This document shows, one piece after another, positions 18,853-27,539 of a DNA stretch of 64,000 nt. The stretch spans positions 186,001 through 250,000 of the forward strand of contig NZ_ATVA01000015.1 of the NCBI RefSeq assembly GCF_000420485.1, written 5' to 3'. The position numbers and the translations under genes are program-made. The first letter of the stretch is position 1; each line of letters opens with the position of its first letter. Under the pieces are notes generated by a model. It did no database searches, was not told the DNA's origin, and was given only the letters and a program-made list of their open reading frames with translations. The stretch is from Paucidesulfovibrio longus DSM 6739. GTDB taxonomy: Bacteria; Desulfobacterota; Desulfovibrionia; Desulfovibrionales; Desulfovibrionaceae.

Positions 18853-19488
18853 CTAGCCGTCTTCCAAAGCCTTCTTGGCCTGCTCCCGCAGGTCTTCGAA
18901 ATCATGCTTTCCCTCGGCCACTTTGCGCAGGTGCTCCTCGGCCTTTTCCGGTTGGTTGAGCCGGTACTTGTAGAGCACTCCCAGATTGTAATGCGCGAAC
19001 ATCTCGTCCGGCTCGGCCTTGAGGATGATTTCCAGCGCCTCGGCGGCCTTGTCGTAACGGTCCAGCTCGTACCAGCGCCCGGCGATGTCCATAAGCGCGA
19101 GCTTGTCCGTGCCGGCCACGGCTTCGGCGCGATCAAGAAAACCGGCTGCCGCGTCCTTGTCCCCGCGCATGGTCCGGATGCTGGCCAGTTGCAGCAGCGC
19201 CTCCAAATCCTTGGGATTCTCTTCCAGACGCTTCTCCAGGCCCGCGATCATGGCGCGAACGCCTTCCATGTCCATGCCCGCCAATCCTCCCATGCCTTCG
19301 GGAGCGCCGCCGGAAGGCGCGCCGCCGGAGGGAGCCTCCGCCGTCTGCTGGCGCATGGCCTTCTGAAGGCCCGGATTTTCCCAGCGGTAGAGCATGGAGG
19401 AAAAGAACATGGCCGCCAGCCCCAGCACGCCCGCCAAAATGACGACCTTGCGGCCGAGGGGGAACGAAGCACCTTTATCTTTATTCAT
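18853..19488 (-). CDS. Membrane-anchored TPR protein of the cytochrome c maturation operon (CcmI/CycH-like)
   Basis: 211 residues: a short cytoplasmic start, one membrane helix (about residues 15-32), a Gly/Ala/Pro linker with a SGGAP repeat, then tetratricopeptide repeats from about residue 80. As the last gene of the ccm cluster, overlapping ccmD by 8 bases, it probably holds apocytochrome c for haem attachment, as the C-terminal part of CcmI does. No CcmH-type CXXC thiol motif is present, so it does not replace CcmH. Function inferred from position and fold. Confidence 0.75.
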   Translation of the reverse strand: MNKDKGASFPLGRKVVILAGVLGLAAMFFSSMLYRWENPGLQKAMRQQTAEAPSGGAPSGGAPEGMGGLAGMDMEGVRAMIAGLEKRLEENPKDLEALLQLASIRTMRGDKDAAAGFLDRAEAVAGTDKLALMDIAGRWYELDRYDKAAEALEIILKAEPDEMFAHYNLGVLYKYRLNQPEKAEEHLRKVAEGKHDFEDLREQAKKALEDG

Positions 19489-19618
19489 GGCTTAAAAGCT
19501 CCAATTGTCTTGCCCGACGGGCCAGTCGCGCTGCGCGCGCGGCGAGAAAAATCCCATACGCCGCCAGTCCGCCCCAGACCGCGATGTTCGCCAGGATGAT
19601 GTACGTGGTTGCGCTCAT
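19481..19618 (-). CDS. ccmD: Haem exporter protein CcmD
   Basis: Small single-pass membrane protein of 45 residues. It starts MSATTYIILANIAVWGGLAA and continues through a hydrophobic helix into an Arg-rich cytoplasmic tail (RAARLARRARQLELL), the CcmD pattern. It releases holo-CcmE from CcmABC. The ATG overlaps the ccmC stop by 4 bases, and its own end overlaps the start of the TPR gene by 8. It is small enough to be missed by automatic gene calling. Confidence 0.85.
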   Translation of the reverse strand: MSATTYIILANIAVWGGLAAYGIFLAARAARLARRARQLELLSHE

Positions 19619-20298
19619 GCGCCCTCTCCTTCCGAGTTCAGCCGTTCGGCCAGCCGCGCGTCCAGTTCCTTCTCGCGGGTGCGCTGGCTCCGGCGCGTCA
19701 GCAGCAGCAGCAGCCAGACCAGCCCGAACGCGCCCAGGCCCACGAAAACCGTGTGCCACATTTCCGCCGTCATGCCGGAAGCCTTGCGCGCCGTCTCCGC
19801 CGGGTGCACCCCGCCCCAGAGCCTGGTGGCGAAGAAGACCAGCGGAACGTCCAGAAACGCGGCCACGCCGAGCACGGCGGCCACGACCTTGCGCCGCTCC
19901 CCGCCCATGGGCGAGGCGCGCAGCACCAGATAACCGGCATAGACGTACCACATGATCAGGGTGGTGGTCAGCTTGGGATCCCAAAGCCACCAATGGCCCC
20001 ATTCCGCGCGTGCCCAGATGGAGCCGCTGACCAGGGCCAGGCCCGAAAAAAGCACGCCGATCTCGGCCGCGGCCCCGGCGAGGTCGTCGAGAACCTCGCT
20101 GCGTTTCCAGAGATAGCCGATGCTGGCGACGAAAACCGTGAAAAAGCTGATCAGCGCCCACCAGCCCAGGGGAAGGTGGAGATAGAAGATCTTCTGCACC
20201 GGGCCGGACTGGGCCAGAGGCGCATATTTCCAGATGAACCACTGGTGCGCCGCCAGCGCGAGCACAATGGGCAAAGCCAGAATCCGGGTTGCGGTCAT
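19615..20298 (-). CDS. ccmC: Haem exporter/handling protein CcmC
   Basis: Six-helix membrane protein of 227 residues that presents haem to CcmE. It has the Trp-rich haem-handling motif AEWGHWWLWDPKLTTTL and flanking His residues (YLHLPLGWW). The ATG at 20298 follows AGGAG by 7 bases; upstream in-frame residues are not conserved. It sits between ccmB and ccmD. Confidence 0.95.
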   Translation of the reverse strand: MTATRILALPIVLALAAHQWFIWKYAPLAQSGPVQKIFYLHLPLGWWALISFFTVFVASIGYLWKRSEVLDDLAGAAAEIGVLFSGLALVSGSIWARAEWGHWWLWDPKLTTTLIMWYVYAGYLVLRASPMGGERRKVVAAVLGVAAFLDVPLVFFATRLWGGVHPAETARKASGMTAEMWHTVFVGLGAFGLVWLLLLLTRRSQRTREKELDARLAERLNSEGEGA

Positions 20299-20320
20299 TC
20301 CGGTTCTCCTTGAAGGATGG

Positions 20321-20998
20321 CTACTCCTCCCCCCCATAGACAAAGGGGAAGAGCAGAAGCGCGGCTCCCGCGTACAGCGCGTCGAACGCGCCCAGGAGTC
20401 CGAGCCAGGATTGCACGTCCTCTCCGCCTGCTCCCGAAAGGACCACGGCGAACAGGGTGATGCCCGCAAGCAGGGCGGGCACCAGCAGGGGAAACACGAT
20501 CACGGAAAGCAGGGATTCGCGGGCGGCCTGCCCCTGGGCCAGCGCGCCGAGCAGCGCGCCCACGACCACGAGGCCGAGGTCCGCGGCGGCCCAGGCCGCG
20601 GGCAAAAGCCAGAGCGGCCCGCGCAGGTTCTGGCCGAGAAAGACGATCATGGCAGGAAAGAACACCAGCTGCGAAACCAGCAGCAGAATGAATCCGGCCA
20701 CGGCCTTGCCCAGCCAGACGGAATGCCGGGGCACGGGCGAGGACAAGAGGCCGAGCCGCGCGCCTTCGGCCTCCTCCAGGCTGAAGAGCCCGTTGAAGAC
20801 GAGCACGAGCCCGAAGGCCGACGCCAGCCAGAACACGGCGGCCGCCGCCTGCGGGGGAACGCCCTGCCCTTCCGGATAGGCCAGGCTGAAAAGGAAGATC
20901 AGCAGCAATCCGAGGAGCACGGACTGGATCAGCCCCTGCCCGCCGGACACCGAAAGCCGGAGATCCTTGGCTGCGATGACGCCGGCGCGCTTCAGCAT
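20321..20998 (-). CDS. ccmB: Haem exporter membrane protein CcmB
   Basis: Membrane partner of the CcmA ATPase, 225 residues with six predicted helices. Family features include the N-terminal AKDLRLSVSGGQG, FNGLFSLEEAEGARLGLLSSP and a C-terminal PLLVPALLAGITL segment. It overlaps the end of ccmA by 7 bases. CcmAB with CcmC and CcmD forms the release complex for haem-loaded CcmE. Confidence 0.94.
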   Translation of the reverse strand: MLKRAGVIAAKDLRLSVSGGQGLIQSVLLGLLLIFLFSLAYPEGQGVPPQAAAAVFWLASAFGLVLVFNGLFSLEEAEGARLGLLSSPVPRHSVWLGKAVAGFILLLVSQLVFFPAMIVFLGQNLRGPLWLLPAAWAAADLGLVVVGALLGALAQGQAARESLLSVIVFPLLVPALLAGITLFAVVLSGAGGEDVQSWLGLLGAFDALYAGAALLLFPFVYGGEE

Positions 20999-21651
20999 AC
21001 CGCCTCCGGCTCGTAGTCGCGCGCCGGGCCGTACCAGCGCACGGTGTTGCCGCCCAGGGCCAGGATCGTGTCCGCCAGCAGCCGATCCTCGTGCACGTGG
21101 TGGCTGATCCAGACCACGGCGGTCCCGGCCTCGCGCAGTCCCGCGATCTCGCGGCGCAAAAGCGCCAGGGAGGCCGCGTCCAGCCCGGTGCCGGGCTCGT
21201 CCAGGAAGAGCAGCGCGGGTTCCACGAGAAAGACGCGCGCGAGGTTCAGCCGCTGGGACATGCCCCGCGAAAACGACCCGGCGCGCTCCTCGGCCACGCG
21301 GGCGAGGCCCACGCGGTCAAGCATGGCCATGAGCCGTTCCCGCTCGGCGGACATTCCGTACATTCTGGCCCAGAATCCGAGATTCTGGAGCGCTGTCAGG
21401 GCCGGATAGATGAAGGTGGCGTGGCCGAGGTAGGCGACGCGTTCCGCCGGAGCGCCGCATTCCACGCGCCCGGCCGTGAGCGGCGCCAGCCCGGCCATGG
21501 CCTTGAGCAGCGTGGTCTTGCCCGCGCCGTTTGGCCCGGCCACGAGCAGAACCTCCCCGGCCGCGACCTCGCAGTTCACGTCCCGGAAGATCAGCTTGGC
21601 GCCGAAGAACTTGGCCGCGCCCTTGATCCGCAACAGTGGCGCCGTGCTCAT
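20992..21651 (-). CDS. ccmA: Haem ABC exporter ATP-binding protein CcmA
   Basis: ABC ATPase of 219 residues. Walker A is GPNGAGKT, the signature is FSRGMSQRL, and Walker B is LLFLDEPGTGLD. The family MLDRVGLARVAEERAGSFS region agrees with CcmA. Its ATG overlaps the ccmF stop by 4 bases. In the Ccm system ATP hydrolysis drives release of the haem chaperone from CcmC. Confidence 0.95.
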   Translation of the reverse strand: MSTAPLLRIKGAAKFFGAKLIFRDVNCEVAAGEVLLVAGPNGAGKTTLLKAMAGLAPLTAGRVECGAPAERVAYLGHATFIYPALTALQNLGFWARMYGMSAERERLMAMLDRVGLARVAEERAGSFSRGMSQRLNLARVFLVEPALLFLDEPGTGLDAASLALLRREIAGLREAGTAVVWISHHVHEDRLLADTILALGGNTVRWYGPARDYEPEAVC

Positions 21652-23534
21652 GCCGGCTCCGGGTTCCTCCGCAGCAGGAGCAGCGGCGCAAGGCTCATGA
21701 GCGTGCCGCCGATCCAGAGCCAGTTGACCAGGGGGTTCACGCTGGCGCTGATGGTCACGCTGCCGTCCTTGCCGTCGTAGCCCAGCAGGGTGGTGTAGAT
21801 TTCATCGCCGAGTCCCGGAATGACGGCGACTTCGGCGAACGAGTTGCGTGAGTTGGGATACCAGCGCCGTTCGGGATGGACCACGCCGACGGTGCGTCCG
21901 TCCCTGGTCACGGTGAGTTCCGCCTTGTAGGCCAGCACCGCGCGGGAACGCTCCTGGGTCAGCTTGCCGTTGGTGATCAGATAATCGCCGACCTGCATGC
22001 TCTCGCCCTGGTGCAGCGTGCCTTCGCCCTCGATCTTGTACGGGCCGGAAAAGGCCACGGCCAGGGCCATCAGGGCCATGCCCAGGTGCACGCCGTACGC
22101 GCCCCAGGAATGGCGCGAGGAGCGCATGCGCGGGGTCAGCACGAAAAGCAGGACGATGGAAGCCATGGCGGCCACGGCACCGCTGGCCGCGATGAGCGCC
22201 AGGGGCACGCGCACGCCCGCGAACCAGAAGGCGACGAGCGAGCCCGCAAAGACCCCGGCCGTACCGGCGGCGCCGCGCATGTCGCGCAGGCCCTCTTTCC
22301 AGCCGAGCCAGGGGCAGACGCAGAAGACCAGGACCACGAGGGTGAAGAGCGGCAGGCAGACCCGGTTGTAGAAGGTCGGATCAAGCCCCACGGGGGTGCT
22401 GCTCCAGAGCTTGCTGATCACGGGCCACATGGTGCCCAGCCCGACCACAACGCCCAGGGCCAGGAAGACCCAGGCCGTGATCACGAGCATGCCCTGGCGG
22501 CTGGTGAAGCCGGAAAGGGCGCGGTACACGGGCTTCTCCCCCAGGAAAACGGCGACCAGGGCGATGGCCAGACCGCCGAGCATGAACACGGTCAGGGGCA
22601 CGGCCACGGCGCCCTCGCCGAACGTATGCAGGCTCTGGACGTCCACCCCGCTGCGCACGAGATACGTGCCGAAAACGCAGAGCAGGAACGTTCCGGCCAT
22701 GAGGAACACGTTGGTCCGCTGGAGCGCGCCGCGCCGACTTTCGATCAGCGAGGTGTGCAGGAAGGCCGTGGCCGAGAACCAGGGGATCAGCGAGGCGTTC
22801 TCAACGGGATCCCAGGCCCAGTAGCCGCCCCAGCCGAGTTCCATGTAGGACCACCAGCCGCCGAGAATGATGCCGGAGGTCAGAAAGGCCCAGGCCAGCA
22901 GGTTCCAGTTGCGGCAGACGCGGATCCAGGGCCGGGCCTCTCCCGCGAGCAGGGAGGCCAGCGCGCAGCACGCGGGCAAGGCGAACAGGCCGTAGCCCAG
23001 GAACAGCAGCGGCGGATGGAAGGCCATGCCGGGGTTTTGGAGCAGCGGGTTCAGTCCCAGCCCGTCCGCGGGAGCGGGCACCGCTTCGATGAACGGGTTG
23101 CTCGGCCCGGTAAGCAGGAGCAGGAAAAAGGCCTGCGTCAGGTTGAAGAGCAGCCAGTAAAGGCTCTTGGTTCCGTCGGAAAGGCCGCGATATCCGCGCG
23201 TGAAGACGAACACGCCGCCCGCCACGGCCATGATCAGATGCCAGAAGAGCAGCGAACCGGCGCGTCCGGCCCAGAAGGCCGTGATGCGGTAGAGCAGGGA
23301 AAGGGTGTTGTCCACGTTCTCGAAGACATAGACGAACGAGTAGTCTCTGCCCACGAGGGCGATGAGCAGGAGATAGCAGGAGAAGACCACGAAGCCCGCA
23401 TTGAGCAGCTGGCCCCGCTCCAGAAAGGGCAGCGCTCCGCGGCGGCTCTGCCAGGAGGCGTAGGCGGCGAGCCCGGCCAGGAAGAGCGAAGTGAGCAGCG
23501 CGAACAACAGCCCCACATAGGCGGCAAAATGCAT
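21648..23534 (-). CDS. ccmF: Cytochrome c haem lyase subunit CcmF
   Basis: Large membrane protein of 628 residues and some 14-15 helices that ligates haem to apocytochrome c. The haem-handling signature WGGYWAWDPVENASLIPW is present, as are flanking FHPPLLFLGY and FLMAGTFLLC(V)FGTYLVRSG segments. The start ATG follows AAGGAG. As no ccmG or ccmH is nearby, this CcmF may act without the usual thiol-redox partners. Confidence 0.96.
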   Translation of the reverse strand: MHFAAYVGLLFALLTSLFLAGLAAYASWQSRRGALPFLERGQLLNAGFVVFSCYLLLIALVGRDYSFVYVFENVDNTLSLLYRITAFWAGRAGSLLFWHLIMAVAGGVFVFTRGYRGLSDGTKSLYWLLFNLTQAFFLLLLTGPSNPFIEAVPAPADGLGLNPLLQNPGMAFHPPLLFLGYGLFALPACCALASLLAGEARPWIRVCRNWNLLAWAFLTSGIILGGWWSYMELGWGGYWAWDPVENASLIPWFSATAFLHTSLIESRRGALQRTNVFLMAGTFLLCVFGTYLVRSGVDVQSLHTFGEGAVAVPLTVFMLGGLAIALVAVFLGEKPVYRALSGFTSRQGMLVITAWVFLALGVVVGLGTMWPVISKLWSSTPVGLDPTFYNRVCLPLFTLVVLVFCVCPWLGWKEGLRDMRGAAGTAGVFAGSLVAFWFAGVRVPLALIAASGAVAAMASIVLLFVLTPRMRSSRHSWGAYGVHLGMALMALAVAFSGPYKIEGEGTLHQGESMQVGDYLITNGKLTQERSRAVLAYKAELTVTRDGRTVGVVHPERRWYPNSRNSFAEVAVIPGLGDEIYTTLLGYDGKDGSVTISASVNPLVNWLWIGGTLMSLAPLLLLRRNPEPA

Positions 23535-23653
23535 AGACGCTCCTTAAATGTCAGCGCGAAGACCGCGCAGGTGTCGCCGTTGAAGTGGGAATGATTGCCA
23601 TAGTCCGGTATGGCCTGAAATACAAGACCAATCGGGCCCTTTTCGACAAGGGC

Positions 23654-24070
23654 TCAACTGTCCGCCCGTTTTTCCTCATACTTAGACGGACATTTGGTCA
23701 CCAGCTGGCTGGCGCGGAATACTCCCGCGCCCTGATCCCAATCCCCCTTGAGGATCACTTCCACGCCTTCCTTGAAGGTATCGGGCACTGCGCCTCGATA
23801 CTCCACCCGCATGGAAACGGCCGGGTCGACCTCATCGGCCACGATGAAGGCCACGCCGAGATTGTCGTCCCGCAGGGCGATGTCCTGGGGCAGCACCTTG
23901 CCGAAGAGCCGGACGCGCTGCAAATCGGCCGCGTCGCTCTCCTTGGCCTGGGCCACGCTCAGGGTCGGGGTCGCGCCCTGGCTCAGGCCGGACGCGATCA
24001 GGTAGCCGAGCCCGCCCAGCAGCAGGACGAACGCGGCGATATATACGCCTTTGGAAGCCTTTGCACTCAT
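23654..24070 (-). CDS. ccmE: Cytochrome c maturation haem chaperone CcmE, CXXXY-type
   Basis: Periplasmic haem chaperone anchored by one N-terminal helix (about residues 9-28), followed by an OB-fold beta-barrel. 138 residues. In classical CcmE a His in HDEXY binds haem covalently; here the motif reads TKCPSKYEE with Cys127 and Tyr131. This CXXXY variant is known from Desulfovibrio and some archaea, in Ccm systems that lack CcmG and CcmH, and the gene order here agrees. The ATG at 24070 is the start that gives a normal CcmE N-terminus. About 119 bases separate it from ccmF; I see no gene in that gap. Confidence 0.93.
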   Translation of the reverse strand: MSAKASKGVYIAAFVLLLGGLGYLIASGLSQGATPTLSVAQAKESDAADLQRVRLFGKVLPQDIALRDDNLGVAFIVADEVDPAVSMRVEYRGAVPDTFKEGVEVILKGDWDQGAGVFRASQLVTKCPSKYEEKRADS

Positions 24071-24117
24071 GTTCTGGTTTCCTGTGGTTTGATGTTCTTG
24101 ATTTCGTCCGCGTCCCG

Positions 24118-25170
24118 TCAGGAGCCCTTGTCCGACACCCGCCCGGACACGACGGCGTCCCTGCGGCGGCGGGCCATCTCGCGCATGTCCACGACCTGGT
24201 CGGTCTCGTCCACGATCTCGCTGCCGAGGATTTCCTCCAGCACGTCCTCCAGGGCCACGACGCCGGCGATGCCGCCGTATTCGTCCAGGACCACGAAGAG
24301 GTGCATCCGGCTTTCCAGAAAGCGCATGAGCACCTTGTCCAGGGTCATGCTCTCCGGCACGAAGCGGACCGAACGCATCAGGTCGGAAAGCCGCTTGTCG
24401 TCCTCGTCGTCGGCCAGGGCCTCGAAGACCTGCCTGCGGTAGACCACGCCGACCACGTCTTCGGGGTTGTCCCCCTCGTAGACCGGGAATCGGCTGTGGG
24501 GCCAGTTCGAGCGCGATTCGCGGGCCTCGGCCACGGTCATGTTCGCCGGCAGCGAGAAGACCACGGTGCGCGGGGTCATGATCTGCTCCACGGTCTTGTC
24601 GTCGAGGAGCAGGATGTTGTTGATGGACCTGGCCTCGTAGGGCTTGATGACTCCGGCGCGGCGGGTCATGCTCACCAGGGCCAGGATGTCCTCCTCGCTG
24701 GCGTCGGGCGCGGTGCGGTTCCGGCGCATGGCCTTGCCCATGAGCGTGGCCAGATGGGCCACGGGCTTGAAGAGAAAGACCATCCAGAGCAGCAGCCGCG
24801 CCAGCCTGGGGGCCAGCGGCCGCGCATAGATCACGCCCACGGTCTTGGGCAGGATCTCGGAAAAGAGCAGGATTATGATCGTGAAGCCCACGGCGAACAA
24901 GCCCAGGGTCTGCTCCCCGTAGACCGCAGCCCAGGCCGCGCCGGCCAGGGACGCGCCCACGGTGTGCGCCACGGTGTTCAGGGTCAGGATGGCCGTGATC
25001 GGTTCCTCGACGTTGTTGCGCAACGTTTCCAGAACCTCGCCGGAAGAATGCCCCTGCTTCTTGAGCGATTCCACGAGGCTCCACGGAAAGGAGTAGAGCA
25101 CGGCTTCGGCAACGGAACAAAAGGCCGACACGAAGGTGGCCAGTCCGACGGCGAGTATGAGTTCTATCAT
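24118..25170 (-). CDS. CNNM/CorB-type DUF21-CBS membrane protein
   Basis: 350 residues: a DUF21 membrane domain with about four helices (starting MIELILAVGLATFVSAF, with the conserved ILPKTVGVIYARPLA), then a CBS pair (IMTPRTVVFSLPANMTVAEA and LDEYGGIAGVVALEDVLEEI). The C-terminal CorC/HlyC transporter-associated domain is absent. Relatives are magnesium or cobalt efflux-type transporters, often misnamed hemolysins. It is the first gene before ccmE, 47 bases apart, so likely co-transcribed. The transported ion is unknown. Confidence 0.88.
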   Translation of the reverse strand: MIELILAVGLATFVSAFCSVAEAVLYSFPWSLVESLKKQGHSSGEVLETLRNNVEEPITAILTLNTVAHTVGASLAGAAWAAVYGEQTLGLFAVGFTIIILLFSEILPKTVGVIYARPLAPRLARLLLWMVFLFKPVAHLATLMGKAMRRNRTAPDASEEDILALVSMTRRAGVIKPYEARSINNILLLDDKTVEQIMTPRTVVFSLPANMTVAEARESRSNWPHSRFPVYEGDNPEDVVGVVYRRQVFEALADDEDDKRLSDLMRSVRFVPESMTLDKVLMRFLESRMHLFVVLDEYGGIAGVVALEDVLEEILGSEIVDETDQVVDMREMARRRRDAVVSGRVSDKGS

Positions 25171-25206
25171 TATTTTTTTCCGGTCCCTGCATGTGGGGCC
25201 GCCTGG

Positions 25207-25235
25207 ATTGTAGCAGAGCGCCCAGCGCCCTGCAA
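25207..25235 (-). promoter_or_regulatory. Predicted promoter for the CBS protein and ccm operon
   Basis: On the minus strand TTGCAG (25235-25230), 17 bases, then TACAAT (25212-25207), a good -10 with a poor -35. Transcription would start near 25200, about 30 bases before the ATG at 25170. The 137-base gap to 25308 also has to hold the divergent promoter for the glycosyltransferase, which I could not place. Confidence 0.45.
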
Positions 25236-25307
25236 CACCGCGCCCTTGACTTGCGCGCCGCCTTGAGGGAAGTGTGGGCATCCGCTGGAACCTAAAGGAT
25301 ATACGAC

Positions 25308-26381
25308 GTGACCTCACTCCCCGCAAGCCAAACCTGCGTCGCCTTCCGGCTCGGCGCCCTGGGCGACGTGGTCCTGACCACGGGCGTCCTCGACTACTGG
25401 AAGCGCACCCGCGGCCTTTCCTTCGTCTTCATCACGCGGCCCGGCCCGGCGGAAATCCTTGCGGGACATCCCGCCATCGAGCGCATCGTCACGCCGGACG
25501 AATCCGACCTCAAGGGGACCGCCTGGCTCCGGGCCTCGGCGCGCCTGGCCCGCGAGTTCAAGGGCATGCCCCTGATCGACCTGCACGGCACCCTGCGCTC
25601 GCGCATGCTTTCCTGCCGCTGGCGCGGCCCCGTGCACCGCTACCCCAAATTCGGCCTGTCGCGCCGCCTGTTTCATCGGCTGCGCCTGGACGTCCTGCGC
25701 CGACGCCTGGAACGCACGAACGTGCCCCAGCGCTACGCCCTGGCCCTGGAGTCGTCGCCTCCCCCGGCGCAGGAACTGCTGCCGCGCATCCTGCCGGACC
25801 GCGACGCCCTGCTCCGGGCCGAAGCCCTGCTCGGTCCCCTGGACGCCACTCCACGCCCCCGCCCCCTCGTGGCCCTGCACCCCTACGCCACCCACCCGGA
25901 CAAGGCCTGGCCCCGCGAACACTGGCTCGCCCTGGCCGCGTTGCTGGACGCCGAGGGGCTGGACTGGTTCGTGCTCGGCAGGGACCGGGAGCCGCTCTTC
26001 CCGGACCTGCGCGGCGAAACGGCCGACAGCCGCTCCCGCGACCTGACCAACGCGTCAAACCTGCGCGAGGCCTGCGCCCTGCTCTCGCGCGCGGACGTGC
26101 TCGTGACCAACGATTCCGGCCCCATGCACCTCGCGGCCGGCGTGGGCACGCCCGTGGTGGCCCTGTTCGGCCCCACGTCCCGCGCCTGGGGGTTTTATCC
26201 CGCCGGGCCGTGCGACACGATTCTGGAACGGAAAATGCCCTGCCGACCCTGCACCCTGCATGGCCGCAACCGCTGCACGGGCGGGCGCGGCTGCCTGCGC
26301 GACACCGCGCCGGAGCAGGCCCTGGAGGCGGTCCGGGACGCCCTGCGCAAGACCGAACTGCGCGTCATCGACAGGAGGTGA
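25308..26381 (+). CDS. Family 9 glycosyltransferase (heptosyltransferase-like)
   Basis: GT-B enzyme of 357 residues related to the heptosyltransferases of LPS inner-core synthesis. The N-terminal FRLGALGDVVLTTGVLDYWK and the C-terminal NDSGPMHLAAGVGTPVVALF with GPTS are diagnostic of family 9. A Cys-rich stretch near the end (CRPCTLHGRNRCTGGRGCLR) recalls other ADP-heptose:LPS transferases. GTG start with AAAGGAT upstream. The cysteine desulfurase follows after 3 bases. Donor and acceptor are not certain. Confidence 0.88.
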   Translation: MTSLPASQTCVAFRLGALGDVVLTTGVLDYWKRTRGLSFVFITRPGPAEILAGHPAIERIVTPDESDLKGTAWLRASARLAREFKGMPLIDLHGTLRSRMLSCRWRGPVHRYPKFGLSRRLFHRLRLDVLRRRLERTNVPQRYALALESSPPPAQELLPRILPDRDALLRAEALLGPLDATPRPRPLVALHPYATHPDKAWPREHWLALAALLDAEGLDWFVLGRDREPLFPDLRGETADSRSRDLTNASNLREACALLSRADVLVTNDSGPMHLAAGVGTPVVALFGPTSRAWGFYPAGPCDTILERKMPCRPCTLHGRNRCTGGRGCLRDTAPEQALEAVRDALRKTELRVIDRR

Positions 26382-26384
26382 TCC

Positions 26385-27536
26385 ATGCGGCCCCTGTATT
26401 TCGACCACAACGCCACCACTCCGGTGGCCCCCGCCGTTCGCGAGGCCATGCTCCCGCTGCTGGGGGAGGTCTTCGGCAACCCGTCCAGCGGCCACGCCTG
26501 GGGCCTCGACGCCAAGGAAGCGCTCGAAGCCGCGCGCGGCCAGGTCGCCGCGCTGATCAACGCCGAGCCGGACGAGATCCATTTCACCTCCTGCGCCACG
26601 GAAGCCAACAACACCGTGATCCAGGGGCTTCTGGCCGACGGCGGCGGCATGGTCACCTCCGCGGTGGAGCACCCCTCCGTGCTCGGCCCCGCCAGGGAAA
26701 TGGCGCGGCGCGGCGCGGGTCTGGCCGTGCTGCCCGTGAACAGGGAAGGCGTGATCGACCCGGAACAGGCCGGAGAGGCGATCGGCCCGGAAACGCGGCT
26801 CGTCTCCGTGATGCTCGCCAACAACGAGACGGGCGCGATCCAGCCCGTCTGGGAGCTTGCCGAGGTCTGCCGCACCCAGGGCGCGCTGCTGCACTCGGAC
26901 GCGGCCCAGGCCGTGGGCAAGATTCCCGTGGATGTGCGCCGCCTGGACGTGGATTTCCTGACCATCGCCGGGCACAAGCTGAACGCGCCCAAGGGCGTGG
27001 GCGCGCTCTTCGTGCGGCGCGGCGCGAACCTGCCTCCCCTGCTCTTCGGCGGCGGACAGGAGAGCGGCCTGCGTCCCGGCACGGAAAACACGGCCTTCTG
27101 CGTTGGGCTTGGAGCGGCCTGCGCCCTCGCCGGACGAAAACTGGAAGAGGAAATGGCCCGCCGGCGCAAGCTGGGAGACATCCTGCTCGACGGCCTGCGC
27201 CACCTGGGGACGGATTTCATGGTCTTTTCCGAGGGCACGCGCCGATTGCCGAACACCCTTCTCGCGGGTTTCCGGGGCCTGGAAGCAGGACGCATCGTGG
27301 AAGGCCTGGCGCTGCGGGACGTCGGCGTTTCCGCCGGAGCCGCCTGCCACGGACCGGGCGCGAGTGGGGGAAGCTCCGAAGGACGGATTTCACACGTGCT
27401 CGAAGCCATGCGCGCCCCGCAGGAATACGCCCTGGGCTCGGTGCGTTTTTCCTGGGGGCTGGGAACGGCCCCGGACGACGTGCTGGAACTGGTGGAACGC
27501 CTGGGCCGGGTGCTGGCGGAGCTGCGCCGGGACTGA
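26385..27536 (+). CDS. Cysteine desulfurase (NifS/IscS family)
   Basis: PLP enzyme of 383 residues that takes sulfur from cysteine for Fe-S clusters or other uses. It starts MRPLYFDHNATTPV, has the cofactor Lys in IAGHKLNAPKG and the expected PLP-contact HSDAAQAVGK. The active-site Cys lies in a short loop, SAGAACHGPG, more like NifS-type than the long IscS loop. The ATG comes after AGGAGG and 3 bases beyond the glycosyltransferase. No scaffold gene (iscU/nifU) adjoins, so its target pathway is not clear. Confidence 0.92.
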   Translation: MRPLYFDHNATTPVAPAVREAMLPLLGEVFGNPSSGHAWGLDAKEALEAARGQVAALINAEPDEIHFTSCATEANNTVIQGLLADGGGMVTSAVEHPSVLGPAREMARRGAGLAVLPVNREGVIDPEQAGEAIGPETRLVSVMLANNETGAIQPVWELAEVCRTQGALLHSDAAQAVGKIPVDVRRLDVDFLTIAGHKLNAPKGVGALFVRRGANLPPLLFGGGQESGLRPGTENTAFCVGLGAACALAGRKLEEEMARRRKLGDILLDGLRHLGTDFMVFSEGTRRLPNTLLAGFRGLEAGRIVEGLALRDVGVSAGAACHGPGASGGSSEGRISHVLEAMRAPQEYALGSVRFSWGLGTAPDDVLELVERLGRVLAELRRD

Positions 27537-27539
27537 GCG

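Noticed and set aside
25251-25290. TTGACT as -35 for the family 9 glycosyltransferase gene
   Set aside because: No acceptable -10 at 16-18 bases.
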